A program made the position numbers and the translations under genes. A stretch of DNA of 64,000 nucleotides from Stenotrophomonas indicatrix. Its GTDB lineage: Bacteria > Pseudomonadota > Gammaproteobacteria > Xanthomonadales > Xanthomonadaceae. The number at the start of each line of letters is the position of its first letter. Within the stretch, counting starts at the first letter, position 1. Shown here in pieces: positions 16,908 to 25,804 of this stretch. The DNA lies in the NCBI GenBank assembly GCA_041545745.1, contig CP168152.1, positions 3,904,001 to 3,968,000 of the forward strand, given 5' to 3'. The notes below the pieces were generated by a model. That model was not told where the DNA came from, searched no databases, and saw only the letters and a list, made by a program, of their open reading frames with translations.

Positions 16908-18419
16908 TCAGCCGAGTGCGTCGGCCACTGCGCGGAATACCTGCTGCATCTGCAGCGGCTTGCGCAGCAGGTGCACCTCGATGCCTGCGGGGAACACATC
17001 CGCCGGCATTTCCCCGGCAGCATCTTCCAGTATCAGCGCCGGACCGCGATACCCAAGCGTGGCCATCTCGCCCAGCAACTGGCTGGCCGACAACAGCTTG
17101 GAGCCGGCATCGGCAATCACCAACGCCGGCATCGCCTCCTGCTGCATCCAGCGCAGCGCGGCCGGGCCATCGGAGGCCAGCTGCAGCTGGTAGCCCTGGC
17201 TGGACAGCGCATTGCCCAGCAGCGACAGGCGGGTAGCTTCACCATCGACCACCAGGATCGACTGGCCACTGCCCAGCGCCACCAGTTGTTCGATCGGTTC
17301 GCCGCCCTCGGCGCTGGCATGCATCGGCAAACGCAGCTCGAAGCAGGTGCCCTGCCCCAACTGGCTGTTGACGTGGATGCTGCCACCGGCGCCTTCAACG
17401 ATGCGCTTGCAGGAAATCAGGCCCAGCCCGGTGCCATTGGCCTTGGTGGTGAAGAATGGATTGAACAGATGCGACAGCGTGTCCGCATCCATGCCGGTGC
17501 CTTCATCGACCACCGCGATGCGCAGCCAGTCCTCGCCATCGCGCTGGCCACCATGGCTGGCGGTCAGGCTCAGGTTGCCACCATTGGGCATCGCCTGGAT
17601 CGCATTGAGCGCCAGGTTCAACAACACCTGCTGCAGTTCGGTGTAGTTGGCATCGACCACCAGCCCCTCATCCTCGACCACCAGGTCCAGGCGGACGCCA
17701 TCGGGCACGTTGCTGCGCAACAGCAGCGCCACGGCCTGGAACAGGTCATCGATGTGGATGCGTTCGCTGGCCTTGCGCGAACCGCGCACGAACGACAGCA
17801 TCGATTCGGCCATCTCATGGCCACGGCGACCGCACTCGGCGATCACGTCGGCCAAGTGGTGCAGTTGCGGATCCTCGGTACGCGCTTTCAGCAGGTCCGG
17901 CATGATCAGCAGCGGCTGCAGGATGTTGCGCAGATCGTGGCTCAGGCCCGCCGCCAGCAGCGACAGGCTTTCCAGCCGTTGCGCGCGCATCAGCTCGGTT
18001 TCCACCCGCGAGCGCTCGATGGCGCTGCGTGCCTCACGCACCGCGCGCGCCACGGCGGACGGCAGGCGTGCCGGCTGGTGCTTGATGATGTAATCGTTGG
18101 CCCCCTTCTGCAGGGCCGCCACCGCATTCTCCTCGCCCATGGTGCCGGAGACGAAGATGAAGGGCACTTCCGGCAACGCATCGCGCACGATGCGCAGCGC
18201 GTCGTCGCCGGAAAAGCCCGGCATGCTCAGGTCGGACAGCACGATGTCCGGCTGGAAGCGCGCCAGCGCACGGCGTAGATCGTCCGCGCTCTCGACACGC
18301 TCGAACGTGGCCTCAAGGCCCGCATCGAGCATCTGTTCGGACATCAGCTCGGCATCCTCGGGGGAATCTTCCACCAGCAGGATGCGCAATGCGTCGAGCG
18401 CGGGACCGGTCAGGGGCAT
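16908..18419 (-). CDS. Hybrid receiver-histidine kinase-receiver protein
   Basis: 503 residues, cytoplasmic. An N-terminal receiver domain (LLVEDSPEDAE, phosphoacceptor Asp in IVLSDLSMPG, conserved Lys near YIIKHQ) spans about 10-130. A histidine-kinase core follows with the H-box LSHDLRNILQPLL and ATP-binding N, G1 and G2 motifs (LNLALNAIQAM, VDEGTGMD, GTGLGLISCKRIVEGAGG). A C-terminal receiver-like domain (ILVVDGEATRLSL) has only one of the usual paired acidic residues and may be weakly active. It is 4 bp downstream of a response regulator gene. Confidence 0.88.
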   Translation of the reverse strand: MPLTGPALDALRILLVEDSPEDAELMSEQMLDAGLEATFERVESADDLRRALARFQPDIVLSDLSMPGFSGDDALRIVRDALPEVPFIFVSGTMGEENAVAALQKGANDYIIKHQPARLPSAVARAVREARSAIERSRVETELMRAQRLESLSLLAAGLSHDLRNILQPLLIMPDLLKARTEDPQLHHLADVIAECGRRGHEMAESMLSFVRGSRKASERIHIDDLFQAVALLLRSNVPDGVRLDLVVEDEGLVVDANYTELQQVLLNLALNAIQAMPNGGNLSLTASHGGQRDGEDWLRIAVVDEGTGMDADTLSHLFNPFFTTKANGTGLGLISCKRIVEGAGGSIHVNSQLGQGTCFELRLPMHASAEGGEPIEQLVALGSGQSILVVDGEATRLSLLGNALSSQGYQLQLASDGPAALRWMQQEAMPALVIADAGSKLLSASQLLGEMATLGYRGPALILEDAAGEMPADVFPAGIEVHLLRKPLQMQQVFRAVADALG

Positions 18420-18423
18420 GGGC

Positions 18424-18864
18424 TTACTCGATCTCCGGAGCTTGGTTGATCAGTGCCCAGAACTTGCCCAGGGTCTGCACTGCGCCGAAGAACTGGTCCA
18501 CGTCCACCGGCTTGACCACGTACGCGTTGACGCCCATGTCCCAGCTGCGGGCCAGGTCGCTTTCCTCGCGTGAAGAGGACAGGATCACCACCGGCAACCG
18601 CTTCAGCTCATCGTGTTCGCGGATCTGCCGCAGCACTTCCAGGCCATCCATGCGCGGCATCTTGATGTCCAGCAGCAGCACCGCCGGCAGGCCTTCTTCG
18701 CGGCTGGCGAAGGCGCCACGGCGCAGCAGGTAGTCCATCACTTCCACGCCGTCTTCGACGTGCACGATGGGATTGGCCAGGCGCGCTTCCTGCAGCGCAT
18801 CGATCGCCATTTCGGCGTCGGCCGGGCTGTCTTCGGCAAGGAGGATGGTGCGCAGCGTCGTCAT
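18424..18864 (-). CDS. Single-domain response regulator
   Basis: 146 residues, receiver domain only. LLAEDSPADAEM carries the acidic pocket, VLLLDIKMPRMDGLEV the phosphoacceptor Asp, VILSSSREESD the conserved Ser/Thr, and NAYVVKPVDVDQF the Lys. This class usually relays phosphate between a sensor kinase and another protein. Its ATG overlaps the stop of the sensor kinase by 4 bp (ATGA, 18861-18864), so I take 18864 rather than the longer open frame to 18951. Confidence 0.9.
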   Translation of the reverse strand: MTTLRTILLAEDSPADAEMAIDALQEARLANPIVHVEDGVEVMDYLLRRGAFASREEGLPAVLLLDIKMPRMDGLEVLRQIREHDELKRLPVVILSSSREESDLARSWDMGVNAYVVKPVDVDQFFGAVQTLGKFWALINQAPEIE

Positions 18865-20678
18865 GTGATGGGGCCCTGTTTGTCCGCGTCGAGCACGGGG
18901 GGAAGATAGAAGTGGAAGGTGGCGCCGGCATCCGGTGCGGCCTCGGCCCATATGCGGCCGCCGTGGCGGGTCAGCACCCTGCGCACGCTGGCCAGGCCGA
19001 TGCCGGTGCCGGGGTAGTCGCTGGCCTTGTGCAGGCGTTGGAAAACGCCGAACAACTTGCCGGCGTAGGCCATGTCAAAGCCTGCACCATTGTCGCTGAC
19101 CGTGAACTGATGACCGCCATCGGGCTGCTGCTGGTAGTCCACGCGGACCTTCGCCGGCTCGCGGTTGGCCGAGTACTTCACCGCGTTGCCCAGCAGGTTC
19201 AGCCAGACCTGGCGCAGCATGTTTTCGTCGCCCACCACGATCGGCAGCGGCGCGATGCTCCACTCCACCTGATGCGCGTGGCCGCTGCTCTCGGCTTCGC
19301 TCTGCACGTTCGCGTCGAGCATCGCGCGCGTATCGGCCACCAGCGACTGCATGTCCACGGTCTGTTGGCGCATCGCGGCGCGGCCCAGGCGCGAATAGAC
19401 CAGCAGGTCGTCGATCAACGTGGCCATGCGCCGCGCTGAACCGGAGATCACCCCCAGGTAGTGCTGGCTCTTTTCGTCGGCCGCCTCGCCCAGATGGCGC
19501 GACAGCTTGTCCGAGAAACCGGCGACATGGCGCAGCGGCGCCCGCAGGTCGTGCGACACCGAATAGCTGAATGCTTCCAGCTCACGGTTGACCTCCGAGA
19601 CCTGGGCGACCTTGCCTTCCAGCTGCCGGTTCAGCTCTTCAACGCGTGTCTGCACCGCACGCTGCACGGTCACATCGCTGATGGTCAGCAACACCACTTC
19701 GTCGTCGGTGTCAGGCAGCGGCATGCGCCGCGCGTTGAGCAGCATGTAGCGGGACATGCCATCGGCGCCGCGTTGTTCATGTTCGAAATCCCACAGCTCG
19801 CGGCCGCGCAGCAGCACATCGGCCAGACGCTGGCGAACCACCGGATCACGCCACGCGCCTTCGCCTACATTTTCCAGCAGCAGACCGTCGGCGCGCTCAT
19901 CCTGCAGCCCGTACAACTCGGAGAACGCGGGATTGTGCAGCTGCACGCGCAGCTCGCGATCCAGCAGTACGATCGGCTCGCGCACGGTCTGCAGCACCGA
20001 CGCCGCGCGCGCAGCCGCGCGCTGCGACTGCCGTTCAGCCTGCAGGCGGCGGCCGATCTGCCGTTGCAGCAGCCACAGCACCAGACCGAGCAGCGCCAGC
20101 TGCACCAACAGCGAGCTCCACGACACGAAGTTGGTCTGCCGCTTCTGTCGCTCCGCCTGGGCGGCGCGCTGGGCCAGCAGCGCTTCCTCACTGGCCTGCA
20201 GCTCTTCCACCAGGCCGCGGATCGGGTAGCGCGTGCTCAGGTCCTGCACCAGCTCGCGCTGGTCGCTGTTCGGCTCGGACCTGGCCAGCTCACGCGCAAC
20301 CCCCATACGGCCTTCCAGCATCGACTGGATGCGGCCGATGCGGATCAGCTGGTCGGGATTATCGCGAGTCATCCGGCCCAGTTCGGCCAGCCGCTCGGGG
20401 ATATCGTTGGACTTGGCCATGCGCTCGCGCAGGCCTGGCGCATCCACACCTTTGGACAGCGTCAACGCAGCCGATTCGATGTCACGCACGTCGGTCTGCA
20501 GCTGCTGCAGGGCCACGGTCACCTGCTGGGTATGGGTCACCCAGCCCATGGCCAGCTCGTTGTCCTGCTGCAGTTTGCGCAGGGTCAACCACGGGACCAC
20601 GATGATGGCTGCCGCTGCCAATGCCAGAGCAGGCAGTCGCCAGCGATCCCAGATGTCATCACTGAAAACCAGCGCCAT
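18861..20678 (-). CDS. Membrane sensor histidine kinase with CHASE3-like and PAS domains
   Basis: 605 residues. A first membrane segment at about 15-33, a helical extracytoplasmic region of about 150 residues with CHASE3 character and a second membrane segment near 190-205 are visible. A PAS domain follows at about 230-345 (REPIVLLDRELRVQLHNPAF). After a coiled linker comes the kinase core: FSYSVSHDLRAPLRHVAGFS with the phosphorylated His, LLGNAVKYS, DNGAGFDMAYAGKLF and GTGIGLASVRRVL. It starts the three-gene unit with the response regulator and hybrid kinase. Confidence 0.9.
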   Translation of the reverse strand: MALVFSDDIWDRWRLPALALAAAAIIVVPWLTLRKLQQDNELAMGWVTHTQQVTVALQQLQTDVRDIESAALTLSKGVDAPGLRERMAKSNDIPERLAELGRMTRDNPDQLIRIGRIQSMLEGRMGVARELARSEPNSDQRELVQDLSTRYPIRGLVEELQASEEALLAQRAAQAERQKRQTNFVSWSSLLVQLALLGLVLWLLQRQIGRRLQAERQSQRAAARAASVLQTVREPIVLLDRELRVQLHNPAFSELYGLQDERADGLLLENVGEGAWRDPVVRQRLADVLLRGRELWDFEHEQRGADGMSRYMLLNARRMPLPDTDDEVVLLTISDVTVQRAVQTRVEELNRQLEGKVAQVSEVNRELEAFSYSVSHDLRAPLRHVAGFSDKLSRHLGEAADEKSQHYLGVISGSARRMATLIDDLLVYSRLGRAAMRQQTVDMQSLVADTRAMLDANVQSEAESSGHAHQVEWSIAPLPIVVGDENMLRQVWLNLLGNAVKYSANREPAKVRVDYQQQPDGGHQFTVSDNGAGFDMAYAGKLFGVFQRLHKASDYPGTGIGLASVRRVLTRHGGRIWAEAAPDAGATFHFYLPPVLDADKQGPIT

Positions 20679-20828
20679 AGTTCCTCGTCAGCTCAGCTGC
20701 GGGAGTGCGATCCGGACAGGATCGGCCGCAGCGGAACCGGCAATATAGCGCAGCCGGTCACACCTCTGGGGTAATCGGTCCATCAGGCGGGCCGTCCACC
20801 AGTACGCGTCGAGCAGGCCCGACACCAC

Positions 20829-20859
20829 AAAACAGGGGCACCCCATGGGAGCGCCCCTG
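20829..20859 (-). terminator. Terminator after the BON-domain gene
   Basis: On the minus strand CAGGGGC and GCCCCTG (20853-20859 and 20833-20839) form a stem followed by GTTTTGTG. A longer outer pairing (GACACCACA at 20821 with TGTGGTGTC ending 20877) encloses it. Confidence 0.7.
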
Positions 20860-20879
20860 CTGGCAACCTGTGGTGTCGA

Positions 20880-21263
20880 TCAACGCTTGGCGGCACTGAC
20901 CTTCAGCGCGGAAGCATCAACGCGGGTCACACCCTTGATGCCCTTGGCGGTGGCGACAGCCTTGTCGTGCTCGGCCTGGGTAGCGACGGTGCCGCTCAGG
21001 CTGACCACGCCATTGACCGTTTCCACCTTCACTTCGGTACCCGGCACATTGCTGCTGGTGAGCAGATCGGCCTTGACCTTGGTGGTGATCCAGCTGTCTG
21101 TGACCGGCTCGTTGGAATCATGGCGGTCCGCATGGGTCATCGCCGAATGATCGGTTTTCGGCGGGCTCTTCGCTGCGGTGTCCTGGGCGAATGCGGCCGA
21201 GGAGGACAGCGCCAGGCCCAGGGTGAGGGCGGAAGCCAACAGCGTACGGGTCGTGGTGCTCAT
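20880..21263 (-). CDS. Periplasmic BON-domain protein
   Basis: 127 residues. The signal peptide (about 1-26, ending SSAAFAQD) is followed by a short His- and Asp-rich linker (residues 36-50) and one BON domain (DSWITTKVKADLLTSSNVPG, then VVSLSGTVATQAEHDKAV and KGVTRVDASAL). BON proteins of this OsmY-like type bind phospholipid surfaces and are often stress induced. Single gene with its own terminator. Confidence 0.9.
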   Translation of the reverse strand: MSTTTRTLLASALTLGLALSSSAAFAQDTAAKSPPKTDHSAMTHADRHDSNEPVTDSWITTKVKADLLTSSNVPGTEVKVETVNGVVSLSGTVATQAEHDKAVATAKGIKGVTRVDASALKVSAAKR

Positions 21264-21451
21264 CGTCTGGTTCTCCTACTGGTGGGTGCGCCCAGTGTCG
21301 CCAAGTGCTTGTAGTGCAGACGTGGCGCTGCGGTCATGCTCACGTGAATGGGCGCAGCAGCGGCGGCAATGGTTCAGCTTCCGGGCGCGTAGTCATCTCG
21401 TTTACCCTGAGGTTCCTGTCCTGCACTTCACGATCTGCGCGGAGTCCTCCC

Positions 21452-22495
21452 ATGCGCCCTGAGCTGCAACTGGCCCTGATCGGCTACGGCCTTGCCGGCC
21501 GCGTCTTCCACGCCCCGCTGATCCAGCACACGCCGGGGCTGGCCCTGCACAGCGTGGTCAGTTCGCAGCGCGATACGCTGCTGCGCACCTTCACCGACGT
21601 CCACGTACGCGCTACCGCGCAGGAGGTCTTCGATGACCCTGCAGTGGATGCGGTGGTCATCGCCACCCCGAACGAACAGCACGCGCCGTTGGCGATCGCC
21701 GCGCTGGCCGCTGGCAAGCACGTACTGGTGGACAAACCGTTCGCGGTGAACGTTGACGAAGCCGAGCAGGTGCTGGCTGCAGCGCGCAGCGCCGAACGCA
21801 TCGTCACCGTGTTCCAGAACCGGCGCTTCGATGCGGACTTCCTGACCCTGCAGGCACTGCGTGCCGACGACACACTCGGTGACATCGCCGAATGCCACGC
21901 GCATTTCGACCGCTATCGTCCGCAGGTGCGCGAACGCTGGCGCGAGCAGGATGGGCCGGGCAGCGGCCTGTGGTACGACCTGGGGCCGCACCTGCTGGAC
22001 CAGATGCTGGTGCTGTTCGGCTGCCCGCAGGCGATCGATGCGGACCTTGCCGTGCAGCGCGAAGGCGGCAGCGGCGTCGACTATTTCCACGCGGTACTGC
22101 ACTACCCGCGCCATCGCGCGATCGTGCATGCCGGTTCACTGGTCGCTGCGCCTGCACCTCGTTTCGCCGTGCATGGCACCCGCGCAAGCTGGATCAAGCA
22201 CGGCCTGGACGTGCAGGAGGCGCAGCTGCGTCGCGGCGTCGCGCCAGGCGCACCGGGATGGGGCGTCGATCCGCGCCACGGCGAACTGCTGCACTGCGAT
22301 GCGGAGGACAACGTCGAGCGCAGCACCGTGGACAACCTGCCCGGTGACTACCGGCGCCTGTATGCCGACTTCGCAGCGGCGATGCAGGGCGAAGGCGCGC
22401 CGACGGTCAGTGCGCAGCAGGCGCTGCAGGTGATGCGGTTGTTGCAGGCGGGGATGGACAGTGCGCGCGAAGGGCGGCGAGTGCAGGTGGGGTGA
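21452..22495 (+). CDS. Gfo/Idh/MocA-family NAD(P)-dependent oxidoreductase
   Basis: 347 residues. The N-terminal Rossmann fold shows LALIGYGLAGRVFHAPLI, and ATPNEQHAPLAIAALAAGKHVLVDKPF carries the family motif, here with DKP in place of EKP. The C-terminal dehydrogenase domain includes WYDLGPHLLDQMLVLFG with the catalytic-type Asp and His. It resembles the YdgJ/inositol dehydrogenase branch; the substrate cannot be read from sequence. GGAG sits 8 bases before the ATG at 21452. Divergent from the BON gene. Confidence 0.88.
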   Translation: MRPELQLALIGYGLAGRVFHAPLIQHTPGLALHSVVSSQRDTLLRTFTDVHVRATAQEVFDDPAVDAVVIATPNEQHAPLAIAALAAGKHVLVDKPFAVNVDEAEQVLAAARSAERIVTVFQNRRFDADFLTLQALRADDTLGDIAECHAHFDRYRPQVRERWREQDGPGSGLWYDLGPHLLDQMLVLFGCPQAIDADLAVQREGGSGVDYFHAVLHYPRHRAIVHAGSLVAAPAPRFAVHGTRASWIKHGLDVQEAQLRRGVAPGAPGWGVDPRHGELLHCDAEDNVERSTVDNLPGDYRRLYADFAAAMQGEGAPTVSAQQALQVMRLLQAGMDSAREGRRVQVG

Positions 22496-22524
22496 TCGGC
22501 AGGGCTGCACCCTGCACCTGCCGA

Positions 22525-22572
22525 ATCAACGTCAACGTCAACGTCAACGTCAACGTCAACGTCAACGTCAAA
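22525..22572. repeat. Hexanucleotide microsatellite (GTCAAC)n
   Basis: Six exact GTCAAC units (22531-22566) are flanked by one imperfect unit on each side (ATCAAC, GTCAAA), making eight in total. It begins 30 bp after the oxidoreductase stop. Confidence 0.95.
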
Positions 22573-22591
22573 AGCTGGGCTGCTGAGGGAT

Positions 22592-22693
22592 GGCGGGGTG
22601 GGTCCGGTTGCGGGGGACGCTGCAAGTACGTCCATGTAAGCTCGGTCGCCGCATCCATGCGGCTCACGCCCCCGCAACCGGACCCACCCCGCC
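22592..22693. repeat. Structured stem-loop element A
   Basis: The outer stem is a perfect 25-bp inverted repeat (22592-22616 with 22669-22693). The 52-nt interior holds two small hairpins: TAC-GTCCAT-GTA (22627-22638) and GCCGCA-TCCA-TGCGGC (22648-22663). The same interior occurs at 36113 and, inverted, at 40047, with different but still complementary outer stems. The gap 22496-22905 holds only repeats and this element. Confidence 0.85.
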
Positions 22694-22714
22694 TTCGACA
22701 GGTTCACGCGGCTG

Positions 22715-22890
22715 TTGGTGGGTGTCGACCTTGGTCGACACGGCATTGCCTGCTCTTGGTGGGTGTCGACCTTGGTCGACACGGCATTGCCTGCTTTTGG
22801 TGGGTGTCGACCTTGGTCGACACGGCATTGCCTGCTTTTGGTGGGTGTCGACCTTGGTCGACACAGTAGATCCACGCCATGCGTGGATCC
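22715..22890. repeat. Four 41-bp direct repeats with TGTCGACC-TTGGTCGACA hairpins, plus one SMAG palindrome
   Basis: The palindrome begins at 22723, 22764, 22805 and 22846, an exact 41-bp period. The linker CGGCATTGCCTGCTTTTGGT is nearly invariant (the first copy has CTCTTGGT). A GATCCACGCCATGCGTGGAT palindrome follows at 22869-22889, just before gnd ends. Confidence 0.93.
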
Positions 22891-22905
22891 ACGTCAAACC
22901 GGTGC

Positions 22906-23811
22906 TTACGACTTCTTGATGGCGTGGCCGCCGAATTCGTTGCGCATCGCCGACAGCAGGCGGTCGGTGAACGAGTTCGACTCGCGCGAACGCAGGCGTT
23001 CGAGCAGCGACAGGGTGATCACCGGGGCCGGTACGTCCAGCGCAATCGCTTCGGCGACGGTCCAGCGGCCTTCGCCGGAATCCTCCACGTACGGTGCGAT
23101 GCCATCCAGCGAGGGATTGCGCTTGAGCGCTTCGGTGCTGAGGTCCAGCAGCCACGAACGCACCACGCTGCCGTGGCGCCAGACTTCGGCCACCTTGGCC
23201 AGGTCCAGCTCCATTTCCTTCTTGCGCTCCATCAGCGCGAAGCCTTCGGCGTAGGCCTGCATCATTCCGTACTCGATGCCGTTGTGGACCATCTTGGTGA
23301 AGTGGCCTGCGCCGGACGGGCCCACGCGCGCCCAGCCACGGTCTTCGGCCGGTGCCAGCGTGCGCAGCAGCGGTGCGATCTGCTCGACCACCGCGGCATC
23401 GCCACCTACCATCAGGCTGTAGCCTTCCTGTAGGCCCCACACGCCACCGCTGGTGCCGCAGTCGACGTAGCCCAGGTCGTCTTCGGCCAGCGCCTTGGCG
23501 CGACGGATCGAGTCCTGGTAGTTGGAGTTGCCACCGTCGATGACGACGTCACCTTCGGCCAGGTGCGGGTTCAACTGGCCCAGCGTCTGGTCCACGGTCT
23601 CGCCAGCCGGCACCATCAGCCACACTACGCGCGGCACCGGCAGCGCCGCCACTGCGGCGGCCAGCGAATCAACCACTTCCAGGCCGGCTTCAGCGGCGCG
23701 CTGGCGGGCACCCTCGCCCGGGTCGTAGCCGACCACGCGGTGGCCGCCTCGGTGCAGGCGCTGGGCCATGTTGGCGCCCATGCGGCCGAGGCCGATCATT
23801 GCAATATCCAT
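22906..23811 (-). CDS. gnd: 6-phosphogluconate dehydrogenase, decarboxylating (short form)
   Basis: 301 residues, the length of the short bacterial 6PGDH class. The N-terminal Rossmann motif IAMIGLGRMGANMAQRL is followed by VIDGGNSNYQDSIRRAKAL (substrate binding), CGTSGGVWGLQEGYSLMVGG, and GHFTKMVHNGIEYGMMQAYAEG with the catalytic Lys and following Asn. It converts 6-phosphogluconate to ribulose-5-phosphate. It is 10 bp downstream of the exported protein gene at 23822, so probably cotranscribed. Confidence 0.93.
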   Translation of the reverse strand: MDIAMIGLGRMGANMAQRLHRGGHRVVGYDPGEGARQRAAEAGLEVVDSLAAAVAALPVPRVVWLMVPAGETVDQTLGQLNPHLAEGDVVIDGGNSNYQDSIRRAKALAEDDLGYVDCGTSGGVWGLQEGYSLMVGGDAAVVEQIAPLLRTLAPAEDRGWARVGPSGAGHFTKMVHNGIEYGMMQAYAEGFALMERKKEMELDLAKVAEVWRHGSVVRSWLLDLSTEALKRNPSLDGIAPYVEDSGEGRWTVAEAIALDVPAPVITLSLLERLRSRESNSFTDRLLSAMRNEFGGHAIKKS

Positions 23812-23821
23812 TGTTTCACCT

Positions 23822-25075
23822 TCAGTTGTTGTCGGAAGTCAGACTGCCTGGCTGGCCCGTCGTCGCGCAGTGGCGCAACTGCGCCTCGCGCCAACGCCGG
23901 TAGAGCGTGGTATGCAGATTGTGCAACGCCAGGTCGATGGAAAACGGCGTCCGCGGATTCCGGTCGAGCAGGCGGATGATGTGATAGCCGACAGGACGTA
24001 TACCGCGTGGGTGCGCGTAGATCACGAACTGCTGGTAGAACGCATCGTCCAGCAACTGGTCCATCTGCTGCACGATTTCACGATAGCGCGGGGCCAACTG
24101 CTCACGCAGGGCCGGATCACGCTCGTACAGCAGCCGCTCGAAGTAGCGCTGGCCGACGCGCGGAATACCCTGCGCCAGCTGCCACAGCGCACGATTGCGC
24201 TGGTCGTACCAGGCCAGGCCGCCGTGCGCGGCCAGCGCCTGCGCGGCGCCCTCGCCCACCTCCACCACGACGAAGTTCTCCGCCTGGTTGCTGAGATCGT
24301 CCAAGGTGCCTTTGTCGAAGACGTGTTCGATGAAGCCCGGCAGTCCGACAAAGGCCTGCCGCCCCATCGCCGACGTGCGCACGGCCTTGCCGTCGGCCAT
24401 GAACTGGCCTGCCTGCGCACCCAACAGGATGCTGTCGGTGTCGTGCAGGCCAAGGAACGTGCCGATGGACAGTTCGGCGGGCGCGAATTCCGTATCGAAG
24501 GCCGCATCGCCGTACAGCTCGCGTTGCGTGGCCAGCTGCGCGACCTGGCGGCCGACACCGCACTCGGCGCGCACGTGGCCCGTATAGAACGCATCCAGTG
24601 CGCGGCTGTTGCTGGCGGCCGGTACATAGCCGCGGCCGAAGCTGCGTACCCGCTGCCACCCCTGTGCCTGGGCACCACGAGCGCCAAAGCCTATCCAACC
24701 CAGCTGCACACCGGTGAAGCGGAAGGTTTCATTGTCCTGCAGTGCCTGCGTGGCACGTTGCACGGCCGTGCCCAGTTCAAACGCGTAGGCGCAGACCGTG
24801 GCCGGGTCGTCCAGCAGCTGCTGCAACAGGGCCTGCCGGTCGGCCTCAGCCAGCGTATCCGGCCAGCGCACACGCAGATCACCGGCCGCCTGCGCCTCGG
24901 CCAGCGAGGCACGCGTGCACACCGGCCCATCCTGCACCTGCGGTGCGCTGATCGCGGTGGTTTCGAAGCGCCATCCCAGCCGCTGCAGCAGGCCTTGGGT
25001 GCACTCGGCCGTAGCGGCCAGTGCGCTCAGCGGCCAGCCCAGCAGCAGGGCCCAGGCCATCACCCTGCCACGCAC
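23822..25075 (-). CDS. Exported protein of unknown function, possibly transglutaminase (Tgl)-like
   Basis: 417 residues with a signal peptide of about 20 residues (ending LSALAA). I do not recognise a firm family. The segment around E171-C172 (HVRAECGVGRQVAQLATQRE) and the later AENFVVVEVGEGAAQALAAH (E266, H284) resemble, in order and spacing, the Cys and Glu/His neighbourhoods of Bacillus Tgl protein-glutamine transferase. That resemblance is from memory and is inference only. The C-terminal third contains RGIRPVGYHIIRLLDRN. It lies between a lipoprotein gene (2 bp upstream) and gnd (10 bp downstream). Confidence 0.6.
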   Translation of the reverse strand: MRGRVMAWALLLGWPLSALAATAECTQGLLQRLGWRFETTAISAPQVQDGPVCTRASLAEAQAAGDLRVRWPDTLAEADRQALLQQLLDDPATVCAYAFELGTAVQRATQALQDNETFRFTGVQLGWIGFGARGAQAQGWQRVRSFGRGYVPAASNSRALDAFYTGHVRAECGVGRQVAQLATQRELYGDAAFDTEFAPAELSIGTFLGLHDTDSILLGAQAGQFMADGKAVRTSAMGRQAFVGLPGFIEHVFDKGTLDDLSNQAENFVVVEVGEGAAQALAAHGGLAWYDQRNRALWQLAQGIPRVGQRYFERLLYERDPALREQLAPRYREIVQQMDQLLDDAFYQQFVIYAHPRGIRPVGYHIIRLLDRNPRTPFSIDLALHNLHTTLYRRWREAQLRHCATTGQPGSLTSDNN

Positions 25076-25077
25076 GT

Positions 25078-25701
25078 TCAGCCCTGGTCCGTTGCTGCCG
25101 GCGCTGGTTCGGGCTCAGGCCCGGCGGGGGGCGGCGGCAGCGCAGCCGGTTGCGGTTGCGGTTGCGGCTCTGCTTTCACTGCCGCCGGCAGGTACTGCTG
25201 CAGGCGCTGGAAGAAGCGCCGATAGAATTCGGCATCGGTGATCGTGCTGCTGGCCACTTTCACCAGCGAGTCGTCATTGCTGCCGAACGGCAGCGACACC
25301 GAGCCCAACGCGCCCACGCCGACACTGGCCGAGGTCGGGCTCTTCTTCAGCGCATAGCGGTCCTGCACGGCGCTGACGAACACCAGCGCCTGGCTGCCAC
25401 GCGGCGCGCACGAGATACGCAGCACCAGCTGTTCGTGGTCATCCTCGCGCGGCTGGAAATTCTTGTTGCCTTCCACCTGCGCGTCGTCCGACCGTGCGAT
25501 GGCATAGCCCTGGCTGAGCAGCGTGCGCCGTGCCGCCTCGCAGGCTTCGGCCGGACGGCCATCGACGGTGCGCGAGAAGGTGTCGCCGGAGTCGAAGGAC
25601 TCCCGCAACAGACTGCTGTCGGCGGCACGACCGCCACAGGCGGACAATGCCAAGGCACTGATGGCAGCCAGCAGGGAAGCAGAAAGAAGGGAGGCCCGCA
25701 T
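25078..25701 (-). CDS. DUF2242-family lipoprotein
   Basis: 207 residues from the ATG at 25701. The signal sequence ends ALALSAC-GG, a lipobox with Cys near residue 22. The body (LLRESFDSGDTFSRTVDGRP, then ACEAARRTLLSQGYAI and EFYRRFFQRLQQYLP) matches my memory of the DUF2242 pattern, whose function is unknown. The C-terminus is a Pro/Glu/Gln-rich tail. An upstream in-frame ATG at 25728 would give a weaker signal peptide. Confidence 0.75.
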   Translation of the reverse strand: MRASLLSASLLAAISALALSACGGRAADSSLLRESFDSGDTFSRTVDGRPAEACEAARRTLLSQGYAIARSDDAQVEGNKNFQPREDDHEQLVLRISCAPRGSQALVFVSAVQDRYALKKSPTSASVGVGALGSVSLPFGSNDDSLVKVASSTITDAEFYRRFFQRLQQYLPAAVKAEPQPQPQPAALPPPPAGPEPEPAPAATDQG

Positions 25702-25804
25702 GGGTACTCCTGCGAAGACGGTAATCACGAGGGTAGCCCCCTGGCCGTGTGCGCCGGGTCGAAAACACCGGGCCCGTCCCCCACCGTTGTACCCGGTTCA
25801 TGCA

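Noticed and set aside
16908..20678. Phytochrome-type light sensor in the two-component cluster
   Set aside because: The kinase core resembles phytochrome-like kinases, but there is no GAF/PHY domain or bilin-binding Cys; the sensor part is CHASE3-like plus PAS.
22715..22882. Possible CRISPR-like array of 41-bp repeats
   Set aside because: The linkers are the same in each unit, and the palindromes are of SMAG type.
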